Shown: positions 8,073 through 16,161 of the stretch, one piece after another
Layout: each line of letters opens with the position of its first letter
Numbering within the stretch: the stretch's first letter is position 1
DNA from: Candidatus Nezhaarchaeales archaeon
Lineage (GTDB): Archaea > Thermoproteota > Methanomethylicia > Nezhaarchaeales > JAWCJE01
Length of the DNA: 45,933 bases
Reading direction: 5' to 3'
NCBI GenBank assembly: GCA_038853715.1
Contig: JAWCJE010000015.1
Span: 1 to 45,933, forward strand
Notes under the pieces: model-generated
Database searches by the model: none
Told to the model about the DNA's origin: nothing
What the model saw: only the letters and a program-made list of their open reading frames with translations
Translations under genes and position numbers: made by a program

Positions 8073-8604
8073 CTTAATTCGCTTAAGGAATGTTTAAGCC
8101 TTCCACCATCCTATACCTAACGTAGGTTTGACGCCTTTAAGCTTTCATCTACCATCGCCCCAACCTCCTATAGCCCTCGGCTTAACGAGTAACGCCTCTG
8201 AAACCTACCTAAGCTCGAAGCTCCTACTATTGGAGGAGGACACCCCTACATTAAGGGGGCTCGGTAAGCTGCTTTAAGCGGGAATAGTTTTAAACGTCGG
8301 CTTCGGCGGGCCGTGGATCCCGATGGAGGCTAGGGGGAGGCTGAAACGGTGAAGGACGCGTACGATAACGCTCTCCGGCTTTAAACGTGGGTGGCGTTGG
8401 AACGATTAATAGAGTAGGCGGAAGGTTTAAGGAAATGGAGAAACGTATTAAGGCTTACTTCGAGCCCTTAAGCCTCCCTACGTGACTTGTTTAAATAAGC
8501 CTAGGCGAAGTATGTAGCTAACTCCTTTAAGGAGTTACTGTAACGTCTTTAAGCCGCCTATTTCTTTCCTCGCGTCCATCGATGGGTGTTAACTTGTATG
8601 GGCG
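8073..8604. other. 532-bp region without an intact gene; coding-like debris
   Basis: The rightward frame around 8100-8276 stays open for almost 60 codons and reads like protein (IALGLTSNASETYLSSKLLL, then LEEDTPTLRGLGKLL) before a TAA. A further stretch, AGIVLNVGFGGPWIPMEARG, follows in the same frame. There is no plausible start and I cannot name the family. Positions about 8370-8480 are a decayed copy of the LAGLIDADG tail, listed separately. No RNA gene is visible. Confidence 0.4.
8370..8483 (+). pseudogene. Decayed copy of the LAGLIDADG-protein tail
   Basis: Translating from about 8388 gives VGGVGTINRVGG, RFKEMEKRIKAYFEPLSLP then TGA, which lines up with the intact tail at 36932-37237. 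At DNA level GTGG(A/G)TGGCGTTGGAA and GAGCCCTTAAGCC are shared. Several indels are present. It is the most degraded of three copies in this window. Confidence 0.55.
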
Positions 8605-9498
8605 TTAACTGTAAGCGGGGGTTCCTTCCTCGGGGTTTCGTACTATTTTCTTAAATTCCTCCATTAGCCTCCTTGTAACTTCGCCGGGTTTACCGTTACC
8701 TATAACCCTACCGCTTATCTTAGTTACTGGCGTTATTTCAGCCGCGGTACCAGTAACGAATACTTCGTCGGCTGTTAGTAGTTCGGTGACCGTTATATCC
8801 CGTTCGTATACCTCTATGCCTAAGCTCTTACATAGTTGTATAACCCTGTTCCTTGTGATTCCGGGCAGTATCGCCGCGGTTCGAGGCGGGGTGTATATTT
8901 TACCGTTTTTAACGATGAAAACGTTTTCACCTGTACCCTCCGATACGAAGCCTCTCGAATCAAGCATTATGGCTTCATCGGCCCCTACTTCGTTAGCTTC
9001 TATTTTCGCTAGTATGCTGTTTAAGTAGTTCATCGATTTTACCTCGTGGCTTGTAGCGTCTACGGAATCCCTTCTAACTGAGGATATGATGGCCGTTAAC
9101 CCTTTCTCGAGGACTTCGGGCTTATAGAGCTGGATGGAGCCAGCTATTATAACCACGGTGGGCTTAGGGCATTTACGCGGGTCGAGTCCTAAGTCGCCTA
9201 CCCCTCTCGTCACGATGACCCTGACGTAGCCGTCTTTAACGTTATTAGCTCGAACCACTTCTAGTATCTTATTGGTTATCTCCTCCTTACTCATGGGGAT
9301 TTCGAGCTTTAACACCTTGGCGCTATCATATAGGCGGTCCACATGCTCCTTAAGTTTAAAGACCACGCCTCCATAAACCCTAATACCCTCGAAAACCCCA
9401 TCGCCGTAGAGGAATCCGTGGTCGAAAACTGAGATCTTAGCTTCACTTTTAGGGTAAAGCCTACCATCTATGTAGACTTGTTCCTCCAACTCGGCCAC
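8605..9498 (-). CDS. ilvE: Branched-chain amino acid aminotransferase (class IV, PLP)
   Basis: This 297-residue enzyme transfers the amino group between glutamate and the 2-oxo acids of valine, leucine and isoleucine. The fold type IV pattern is clear: [19 protein letters not shown] near residue 24, the PLP lysine in [10 protein letters not shown] at about 152, [20 protein letters not shown], and a phosphate-binding loop [18 protein letters not shown]. The length matches archaeal IlvE. The GTG at 9498 is preferred because it lies about 9 bases after the transcript start predicted from the TATA box at 9527-9538. No other branched-chain genes are adjacent. D-amino acid transaminase is an alternative within the family, but the overall pattern is that of IlvE. 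Confidence 0.9.
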   Translation of the reverse strand: MAELEEQVYIDGRLYPKSEAKISVFDHGFLYGDGVFEGIRVYGGVVFKLKEHVDRLYDSAKVLKLEIPMSKEEITNKILEVVRANNVKDGYVRVIVTRGVGDLGLDPRKCPKPTVVIIAGSIQLYKPEVLEKGLTAIISSVRRDSVDATSHEVKSMNYLNSILAKIEANEVGADEAIMLDSRGFVSEGTGENVFIVKNGKIYTPPRTAAILPGITRNRVIQLCKSLGIEVYERDITVTELLTADEVFVTGTAAEITPVTKISGRVIGNGKPGEVTRRLMEEFKKIVRNPEEGTPAYS

Positions 9499-9526
9499 CG
9501 AGAAGCCAACCTTAATTTAGCCTCAT

Positions 9527-9538
9527 CTATATATTAAC
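9527..9538 (-). promoter_or_regulatory. TATA box of ilvE
   Basis: The minus strand reads AGTTAATATATAG, centred near 9532. A start about 25 bases on falls near 9507, leaving a very short leader before the GTG at 9498. Confidence 0.5.
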
Positions 9539-9729
9539 TTTTACGTAGTGCTCTATGGCTTAATTATCGTTATGTATTTTACGTCGTTATTTTTGTTTGT
9601 CTTTGAACTCGTCTGAAAACTCATTAGTCGCTTTTGAGGCTTTTACTGGTAAAGGTATATTGAGGGCTTTATCGCTAGGCGGAAACTAAATGCCTATCTA
9701 CTTAGAGACTATCGATAAGCCGTTAAAGC

Positions 9730-10527
9730 TTAAGTTATGATTTCTCTTCCGTATAGTATTTTTACTTCGAGTTTTTCTGCCTCTGTTTTTAGGTATTCTA
9801 ATGCTTGTTTTGAAGCGTTACCTATCGCTAATATTTTTAGTTTAGTCTTCTTACCCGTAGTTTTTTCAGCTACCTCTACCCTTCTTAGAAGTTTTTCTAA
9901 CTCCCTCCTAGCTTCATCTACGTCGCCTATGTAGAGTGTAGCTTCACCGATCGTTAAAGGCTCATCGCAGAAAATATTTATCTCGTAAAGGCTTCCTTCG
10001 TATAGTAGTATCTTTCTTCCTACTTCAGCCTTAGGGAATCCCATACCTTCAAGCATTAACCTAATAAATGAAGCAGTATAATGCTCTAAAGTAACACCTA
10101 GAGCCTTACCAAAACTCTCAAAAGAAGCTCTAAGCTTCAACTGTTCCTCCCTAAGCTTCTTAACCTCCTCCCAAAGCCTATTCTGACCCTCCCAAAGCTT
10201 TGTTTGATTCTCCCAAAGCCTATTCTGACCTTCACGAAGAGCCTTAACCTCCTCCCAAAGCCTTACCTGTTCCTCCCTAAGCTTCTTAACCTCCTCCCAA
10301 AGCTTTGTTTGATTCTCCCAAAGCCTATTTACGCTATCCCAAAGCTTGTTTTGACCTTCACGAAGAGCCTTAACCTCCTCCCATAACCTGTTTAAGCTTA
10401 ATTCCATTGCGTCAAGCTTCTTCAATAGTTCCAGGATACCGAGCCTACCCGCTACAGCATACCTAAACTCGGCATCAACCTCCAACAACTCTAAAAGCTT
10501 CGATTTAAGCTCCAACCCTGAGACCAT
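9730..10527 (-). CDS. Coiled-coil DUF3782-type protein with a nuclease-like C-terminal domain
   Basis: This 265-residue protein has three parts. Residues 1-40 form a short helical N-terminus. Residues about 45-140 form a long coiled coil built of seven-residue units of the type LWEEVKK, LREEQ.R, LWENQTK, visible as a direct DNA repeat at 10140-10390. From about 145 on comes a domain with YEINIFCDEPLTIGEATLY, which fits the DUF3782 family often described as PD-(D/E)XK-like and common in Thermoproteota. The biological role is unknown. The ATG at 10527 lies exactly where transcription should start from the TATA box at 10547-10557, so the message is probably leaderless. A TTG two codons upstream is less likely. 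It is monocistronic, and the neighbours give no clue. Confidence 0.7.
   Translation of the reverse strand: MVSGLELKSKLLELLEVDAEFRYAVAGRLGILELLKKLDAMELSLNRLWEEVKALREGQNKLWDSVNRLWENQTKLWEEVKKLREEQVRLWEEVKALREGQNRLWENQTKLWEGQNRLWEEVKKLREEQLKLRASFESFGKALGVTLEHYTASFIRLMLEGMGFPKAEVGRKILLYEGSLYEINIFCDEPLTIGEATLYIGDVDEARRELEKLLRRVEVAEKTTGKKTKLKILAIGNASKQALEYLKTEAEKLEVKILYGREIIT
10140..10390. repeat. Short tandem and interspersed repeats encoding the coiled coil
   Basis: Blocks such as AACCTCCTCCCAAAGC and TTGATTCTCCCAAAGC recur four to six times with 21-base spacing (seven codons). This explains the heptad units with Trp at a core position in the overlying protein. Confidence 0.75.
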
Positions 10528-10546
10528 AAACAAACGAATAGTTAAA

Positions 10547-10557
10547 GGTATAAAAAG
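10547..10557 (-). promoter_or_regulatory. TATA box, probable leaderless promoter of the DUF3782-type gene
   Basis: The minus strand reads CTTTTTATACC, centred at about 10552, which is 25 bases before the ATG at 10527. Confidence 0.55.
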
Positions 10558-10682
10558 CTTTACGTTGGAGGAAGCGAACTTAGCAACTTAAGGTATTTAA
10601 GTTGTGGGAAAGCTTATTTAAGAAGTTCGTGTAAGTCTTTCAGATAACTTATGAAGCTAAGCTTGAGAGGGGTCAAAGCTAG

Positions 10683-11712
10683 GTACTTAGTAATTTATGC
10701 CTAATATCAATCCTAGAACTAAGCTTAGGCTTTAGAAGAGTAACCGATGACCCGTCAATGTATACATCGGTAAGCCTATTTTTGGCTGGGAGGGCTCGAG
10801 AATATCACCCAATAGGCATTTATCGTCCACTAGTACCCTTTCTGTCTTCCCTTCTCTTGTCATTTATAGAGCTTAATGTGGCCTTCGGAATCGTAAACTC
10901 CTACCTATGGTTACTGGCGACCTTATTACTCTTTTATTTTTCTCGAGCCCTCCTTCTTGACGACGGGCTTGCCTTCTACTCCTCCCTTATGTTTACCTCG
11001 GCCCCAATCCTCATAATATTCGGATCAGCCGTCATGGTGGATATGGGATGCTATTTCTTCCTTCTCCTTTCCCTCTTCCTCATAAGGTATGCTGACCGAA
11101 GCAGGCGTGCTCGTGATCTGCTCATGACGTCCCTCGTCATGGGACTTGCCATTTAACGAAAGAACTACTTTACTGTGTAATGTTGATTTTTTGCTTATGG
11201 AGTTAAGCGGCTCTAAAAATTGGAAGAAAGTGGTTGTCGTTATGGCTTTAACTTCATCGCTCGTTGCGCTTTGGTACCTTCCCCTTCACCTGAACCCGCT
11301 TAGCAGATGGCTTGAGTAGCACTATTCCTCATTGGTTAGCGGTACTAGGCCGTCGAGGTTCCTTGGTTTTGGAAGGCTATCTGCCTCGGTCCTCAAATTC
11401 ATGGGCATGGCCGCGCCATTAGCCTTACTGGGGTTCATCGTTGAGCCGGGTAAGGAGAATTTACGGCTCTACTACGCTTTCTTCGCTTCCGTCTTCTTAA
11501 CGTTGGCGGTATGCCCCGTCCATGAACGATTTACCTTCATGCTCTTCCCGTGCGTGTTCACGCTAGCTTCTCGAGGCCTTAGATGGTTCTCAGGGAGGCT
11601 CGCGGAAAAGCCTGTATTCAACGCAATTCCAAGCAGGGGTTACGAGCTACTGATCTTAGCTATCTACCTCATCACCTCAAATCATCAGGCATACGCGGCT
11701 CTTCACTCTTAG
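10683..11712 (+). pseudogene. Decayed multi-membrane-span glycosyltransferase-like gene (GT39/ArnT type)
   Basis: Three frame-shifted segments read as one integral membrane protein. The first (10683-11156) contains DDPSMYTSVSLFLAGRA, YRPLVPFLSSLLLSFIELNV and several transmembrane helices, like the first half of dolichyl-phosphate-sugar-dependent glycosyltransferases. A frameshift follows near 11150 (LTKELLYCVMLIFCLWS in the next frame), then a third frame from about 11205 to 11712 with an in-frame TAG near 11317 and more helices, including VHERFTFMLFPCVFTLASRG. No start codon is obvious. At least two frameshifts and one nonsense codon make it a pseudogene. The family call rests on topology and the Asp-Asp near the N-terminus, so it is moderate. 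Confidence 0.5.
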
Positions 11713-11764
11713 CGAGACCCTTACTTAGTTCAATGACGGACTTAAACAATTGATACTGAGCTTA

Positions 11765-11820
11765 TTGCAAAACTCCATTACTTAAGTTGACTAGTAAAGT
11801 ATTCATTAAGAGTTTTGCAA
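11765..11820. repeat. 11-bp perfect inverted repeat with 34-nt spacer
   Basis: TTGCAAAACTC at 11765-11775 and GAGTTTTGCAA at 11810-11820 are exact reverse complements. Position, 40 bases before a broken ORF, suggests the end of an insertion sequence or two adjacent ends. A transcription terminator hairpin is less likely because of the long loop. Confidence 0.6.
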
Positions 11821-11860
11821 CGTCTTTACCGTCAAGTTTTTAGTTGATGTTTTTCTATGT

Positions 11861-12211
11861 TTGTTAAATTTTTCTTCTAAGCCTCTTACTGTTTTAACTT
11901 TAATTCATGTGGTTTCTAGGTTTGTTGGGGAATGCTTGGTTCAAGTCCTACTAGGTATTCTGCCTTTGGTTAAACCATACGGCGATTATAGTTCCTTCAT
12001 AGGTATGGTTGAAGTATTAATGGATTATTATCTAAGTTTATCTTATAGGGCTGCCTCGTCTAAGTATAACTTCTCCTTCATGAGCTTATGCCGTTATTGT
12101 TATTCCCTATCTAAGGCTCCTTCCAGGATTAAGTTTAGGCTCGTAGCTCGTAGGTGTTTCCCATCTATCCATAGGCTACGCGGCTACACATGCGACCCAT
12201 CCACAATCTAA
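11861..12211 (+). pseudogene. Possible transposase N-terminal fragment
   Basis: This 116-codon ORF (TTG start) reads VLTLIHVVSRFVGECL, LVKPYGDYSSFIGMVEVLMD, YYLSLSYRAASSKYNFSFMS. It ends by running 36 bases into the convergent 3' end of the ribonucleotide reductase gene. The residues about 45-80 look like the helical N-terminal DNA-binding part of archaeal IS transposases, but I cannot fix the family. No DDE motif follows. With the inverted repeat at 11765-11820 it could be the left end of an IS truncated next to the reductase gene. Confidence 0.35.
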
Positions 12212-14827
12212 GCATTTAACGCATTTCTCCTCATATACTAGCCTCTTGCTTCCGCATTCGGGGCATACCTCTGGTTGTCGGGCTACTTCTTTTAACGTTA
12301 TGGTTGGGGGCGGTTTTAAGGGTTCAGCTTTAAGGTATACTGCTTCCTTGACCTCAGGCTTTAAAACTGGCTTAGGTGGTTCTATGCCTAGTTTAACCAT
12401 CAGGTTTAACGTCTCGTTTTTAGCTGTAGCGACGTAGCTACCTCTTCTCTGGGAGGGGGTTACTAGTACTTGAACCCCTTTGGATCCATCCCTGTAGATG
12501 GTTAAACCTTTAAGGTTGAGCTTGTAGGCGAAGAGGAAGGCTTTTTCAACGTCTTCAACGGTTACCCAGCTAGGCATATTTATTGTTTTACTAACCGCCG
12601 CGCAAATCCATTTAGCGATTTCGCTCTGCGCTCGAACATGGTCATACCACGGTATATCGTAGGCAACGACGAAAAACCTACGGAGCTCCTCCGGTATTTC
12701 GTTTAAGCCTTGAACCGATCCTCCATTATCCGCTACTTTTTTCAGGAGGGTTTCATCGTAGAGGCCGAGCCCCTTAAGCTGACGTTCAAACTCGACATCC
12801 ACGTAGAGGAACTGGCCGATGGTAACCCTTTTCTCGTAGACTAATGCGAACTGCGGTTCTATACCTGAGGAGGTGTCGGCTATCATTGATATTGTTCCGG
12901 TTGGGGCAATAGTCGTAACCTCGGCGTTCCTTATCCCCCACCTCTTAATTAACTCGACGAGTTCGTTCCAGTTTAGCGTCCACCAATCCTTATGGTAGTA
13001 TCCTTCAACTGGTAAATCTCCATTTACGTACGACGAACTGGGGAATAGGGGGAAGGGGCCGCGTTCAGCGGCCATTAGCGCTGAGGACCTCATAGCGTAG
13101 TACGTTAAATGCTCGGAGACCCTCCTCATGAAGCTAAAGCCCTCCTCATCGTTATAGGGTATTCTTAACGCGAAAAGGGTATCCGCAAGCCCCATTAACC
13201 CTAAACCTATCTTCCTAGAGTTTTTCGTCCTCTCCTCTATGGTCTTTAGGGGGAAATTGTTTACGTCGATAACGTTATCGAGGAACCTTTGAGCAAGCAT
13301 AACGACCTCGTCAAAGCTGTTCCAATCGAAGTAGGGCCGGTCGCCTTCAAACGCTACGAAGGCGTAGAGGTTTATGGAGCCTAGGTTACAGCTTTCGTAA
13401 GGGTATAGGGGCTCCTCACCGCATGGGTTTGTGGACCTTATATCCCCTAAAGCCTTCCTTAACACGTTCACCCTGTTAATGTTATCTAGGAATAGTACGC
13501 CCGGATCCCCGGAGGCCCAAGCCATTTCAGCTATTAAGCGTAGAAGTCTTCTAGGGCTTACCTCCCTCCAAATCCTACCGTCCCTAGGGTTTCTTAACGG
13601 GTACGGCTTATCGTTCTCGTAGTACTCCCAGAAGTCGGGCGTTATTAGGACGGAGAGGTTGAAGTTTGTAAGGAAGCCTTCAACCGATTTAGCCGTTATA
13701 AACTTCTCGATGTCGGGGTGCCATACCTCGAGTATGCCCATGCAGGCTCCACGCCTCTTCCCACCCTGTTTAACTACGTCGGTTACTACGTCGATAATCC
13801 TCATGAAGGATAGGGGGCCACTAGCAGTACCTTGGGTTGTGGAGACCACGTCGCCTTCAGCGCGTAGCTTACTATAGTTCATACCGATACCTCCTCCGGA
13901 CTTAAAGATTAAGGCGGCGTCGCTCGCAGCTTTCATTATGGAGTCCATGCTATCGTCTATGTCGAGGACGAAGCAAGCAGATAGTTGCCCTAGCCTCGTA
14001 CCGGCGTTAAAAAGGGTCGGCGAATTAGGGATGAACTTCTTCTCGACCATGACCCTATAGTACCTTGTATAGGCGTCGTAGAAGCTATCAAATTCGCCTT
14101 TAACGAGCTTAGCCCAGAAGTCGCTCCATTTAAGCTTCATCTTTCCTTGAGCGTTTAGCTCATCGTATAACGCCTTCAGCCTTTCTAGGTGCCACTGACT
14201 CCACGTTACGTTAAAACCGCCGTCAATACGCTTACCTAGTCCAACCTTCCCATCCCATTCGCTAGGGTTAAACAATTCGAAGGGATGTACCGGTTGCTTA
14301 CCCTCCTTATCGAATATTGTCGAGCTATATAGTATATCCGGGATAACTACGAGGGCGGCTACCCTTTCAAATAGCTGTTTCGGCGATTCAATAATCCTAC
14401 CCGATCTATCCTTAAGCAGGTACCTAGAGGCTAAAACCCTAATCGCGTTAACCGAGAAGGCCTTATCAACCTCGTCGATAGAGGCCTTCCCGAGGATAGC
14501 CATCTTCTCCTTCCTTATACGCTCCCTCTCCTTCCTATACAGTATGTAGGCCTTGGCGACTTCGTAGAGGTCGAATTTAACTAGCGCTAACTCAACTATG
14601 TCCTGAATATCCTCAACGTGGGGGGTTTTACCGTCGCCATACTTTTCATTAACCGCTTTAATAACGTAGTTAACTACTTCTTCAAGCACTTTTTCATCGT
14701 ACTTACGGACGCTCACCATAGCCTTCCTTACGGCGTTCCTAATCCTATTAACGTCGAAGTCAACTACTCTTCCATCACGCTTTACAACCTTGCTAACCCT
14801 AAGGAGGATCGTATCCAAGCGCTTCAC
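12176..14827 (-). CDS. nrdJ: Adenosylcobalamin-dependent (class II) ribonucleoside-diphosphate reductase
   Basis: This 883-residue enzyme makes deoxyribonucleotides using a B12-generated radical, so it needs neither oxygen nor an NrdB partner. Residues about 10-105 are an ATP-cone (VVKRDGRVVDFD). The barrel carries LGQLSACFVLD near 282 with one redox Cys, FKSGGGIGMNYSKLR, the active-site NPCGEEPLYPYESCNLGSIN near 467 and APTGTISMIADTSSGIEP. The C-terminus from about 857 has CPECG, CVKC and CLDCGWVACVAA, the zinc-ribbon and swinging-arm cysteines. There is no intein. The start is GTG; a TTG four codons on is also possible. No nrdB, nrdD or thioredoxin is nearby. A gap of about 210 bases separates it from the hdr operon upstream. 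Confidence 0.92.
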   Translation of the reverse strand: MKRLDTILLRVSKVVKRDGRVVDFDVNRIRNAVRKAMVSVRKYDEKVLEEVVNYVIKAVNEKYGDGKTPHVEDIQDIVELALVKFDLYEVAKAYILYRKERERIRKEKMAILGKASIDEVDKAFSVNAIRVLASRYLLKDRSGRIIESPKQLFERVAALVVIPDILYSSTIFDKEGKQPVHPFELFNPSEWDGKVGLGKRIDGGFNVTWSQWHLERLKALYDELNAQGKMKLKWSDFWAKLVKGEFDSFYDAYTRYYRVMVEKKFIPNSPTLFNAGTRLGQLSACFVLDIDDSMDSIMKAASDAALIFKSGGGIGMNYSKLRAEGDVVSTTQGTASGPLSFMRIIDVVTDVVKQGGKRRGACMGILEVWHPDIEKFITAKSVEGFLTNFNLSVLITPDFWEYYENDKPYPLRNPRDGRIWREVSPRRLLRLIAEMAWASGDPGVLFLDNINRVNVLRKALGDIRSTNPCGEEPLYPYESCNLGSINLYAFVAFEGDRPYFDWNSFDEVVMLAQRFLDNVIDVNNFPLKTIEERTKNSRKIGLGLMGLADTLFALRIPYNDEEGFSFMRRVSEHLTYYAMRSSALMAAERGPFPLFPSSSYVNGDLPVEGYYHKDWWTLNWNELVELIKRWGIRNAEVTTIAPTGTISMIADTSSGIEPQFALVYEKRVTIGQFLYVDVEFERQLKGLGLYDETLLKKVADNGGSVQGLNEIPEELRRFFVVAYDIPWYDHVRAQSEIAKWICAAVSKTINMPSWVTVEDVEKAFLFAYKLNLKGLTIYRDGSKGVQVLVTPSQRRGSYVATAKNETLNLMVKLGIEPPKPVLKPEVKEAVYLKAEPLKPPPTITLKEVARQPEVCPECGSKRLVYEEKCVKCLDCGWVACVAA

Positions 14828-14947
14828 AACCCCTCGAACCCTAAGGGCTCAAGGTAAACGGGTTTAAGAAGGTATTTAAGCTTCAATGCTTAACGCGTTA
14901 ACTCCTTCCATAGGCTTCGGGTCCTGATTTATACGCCCCTAAGCTTT

Positions 14948-15014
14948 AACAGCTTCTCTCCGGCATAAAGGATGATGTAAGCTTATACGTATATCTATCC
15001 ATCCTGAAGCTGTT
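14948..15014. repeat. Nested inverted repeat between hdrCB and nrdJ
   Basis: The right arm CATCCTGAAGCTGTT (15000-15014) pairs with AACAGCTTC (14948-14956) and AGGATG (14969-14974), which are separated by a 12-base bulge. It lies 25 bases beyond the hdrCB stop codon on the same transcript and upstream of nrdJ. It could be a 3' end structure or a small RNA. A GATGATG (C-box-like) and a CTGA (D-box-like) sit in it, but the match to a C/D RNA is incomplete. Confidence 0.4.
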
Positions 15015-15038
15015 GATAACGGCGGGCTTAACCCAGCT

Positions 15039-16157
15039 TTAAGTGTCGGTACTCTGTATCGCCATAGATACTACTTCTGTTAGATCGTAAATCCTTAATG
15101 GAAGCTTCCTCTTAGTGGAGGTTAGCTTAAAGTTCATGTAGCATAAGGGGCAACACGTCGCTAATCCCTCCACGTTAAGGGGTAATACTTCCTTTACGAG
15201 TTTCTTGTAGGCTATCTCCATAGCCATCTCGTAGTTTAAAGGCCAAAGCCCGCCTCCACCTCCACAACAGGTTGCGTAGTCCCGCGTAGGGTTTATTTCT
15301 ACTAGTTTAACTCCATCTATGGAGTTAAGGGCTTTACGTGGGGCGTCGTAAACCCCGGAATGCCTACCTAGCGAGCATGGATCGTGGTATGTGAGGGTTA
15401 ACGGCTCGTTAAGCCTTAAGCCAGCGCCCTTTAAATTCTGCTCTAGTAGTTGTGATACGTGCATTACTTTAACGCTAGGAAATTCGACTCCTAGGGTTTC
15501 GGGGTATAGCTTTATGAAGGCGTTGTAGCAGCCTGAACAAGGCGTAACGATAGCTTCAACCCCGGCCTCCTCCACGGCTTTAACCGTTTTAAGCGCGACT
15601 AGCCTCGCTTCATCGATTAACCCGAGCCTTATTAATGGTTCACCGCAGCAGGGCTCATCGTTTAAAAGCTTAAACTCTAAGTTAAGCCCCTTTAACGCTT
15701 TAAGGGTTGCTTCAGCTATCCCCCTAGCCTTAATGGAGGGCGTACAACCAACCCAGTAGAGTAGGTGTACGCGCGTTGATAGTTGGAAGGGCTGTTTAAG
15801 CCAAGAGGTCTTAGTCCTTGTTAATGATCGGTAGGGGCTATTAAACTTCCTAATCGCTTCAAGCGCCTCGTAAACCTGGCTTGGAGCCATACCGCTTTTT
15901 AAAGCTAACTCCCTAAGCGCTAAAACCAGTTTAGGGATTTCAAGCTCCTCGGTACATAGTACTTGGCATCTATAGCATTGGGTACATAGCCATGGATACC
16001 TAGCTAGAAATTCTCTAGTATTGAATAGGTTTAGCTGTACGCGTCTAACTAGCTTCCTAATATTGAAGTCGCTTACATCCTTTAATGGGCAGGAGGCTGT
16101 ACAGGTTCCGCATTGCGCGCAACGCCTAATAAGCTCCTTAAACCGCTCTTCTATCAA
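15039..16157 (-). CDS. Heterodisulfide reductase HdrC-HdrB fusion (HdrD-like, CCG protein)
   Basis: This 372-residue iron-sulfur protein combines an HdrC-like part and an HdrB-like part. Two 4Fe-4S motifs lie near residues 13 (CAQCGTCTASCP) and 57 (CTQCYRCQVLC, followed by Thr-Glu rather than Pro). Two CCG domains follow: VGCTPS with EPCCGEP and PCSGCY, then HDPCSLG with TCCGGGGG and TCCPLCY. In methanogens this domain pair carries the noncubane clusters that reduce CoM-S-S-CoB; in other lineages it acts on different thiols or passes electrons. The TTG start follows GGTGAAGCC, 4 bases after the preceding gene, so it is the last gene of a three-gene operon. GlpC and lactate-utilisation LutA are alternatives by family, but the HdrA neighbours decide for Hdr. 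Confidence 0.85.
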   Translation of the reverse strand: MIEERFKELIRRCAQCGTCTASCPLKDVSDFNIRKLVRRVQLNLFNTREFLARYPWLCTQCYRCQVLCTEELEIPKLVLALRELALKSGMAPSQVYEALEAIRKFNSPYRSLTRTKTSWLKQPFQLSTRVHLLYWVGCTPSIKARGIAEATLKALKGLNLEFKLLNDEPCCGEPLIRLGLIDEARLVALKTVKAVEEAGVEAIVTPCSGCYNAFIKLYPETLGVEFPSVKVMHVSQLLEQNLKGAGLRLNEPLTLTYHDPCSLGRHSGVYDAPRKALNSIDGVKLVEINPTRDYATCCGGGGGLWPLNYEMAMEIAYKKLVKEVLPLNVEGLATCCPLCYMNFKLTSTKRKLPLRIYDLTEVVSMAIQSTDT

Positions 16158-16161
16158 GGCT

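Noticed and set aside
12176-14827. Intein in ribonucleotide reductase
   Set aside because: Archaeal reductases often carry inteins, but the reading from ATP-cone to zinc tail is continuous and of normal length with no splicing motifs.
14969-15009. C/D box small RNA
   Set aside because: The C box (ATGATGT) is imperfect and no D' / C' pair is found, so it is kept only as a dyad.
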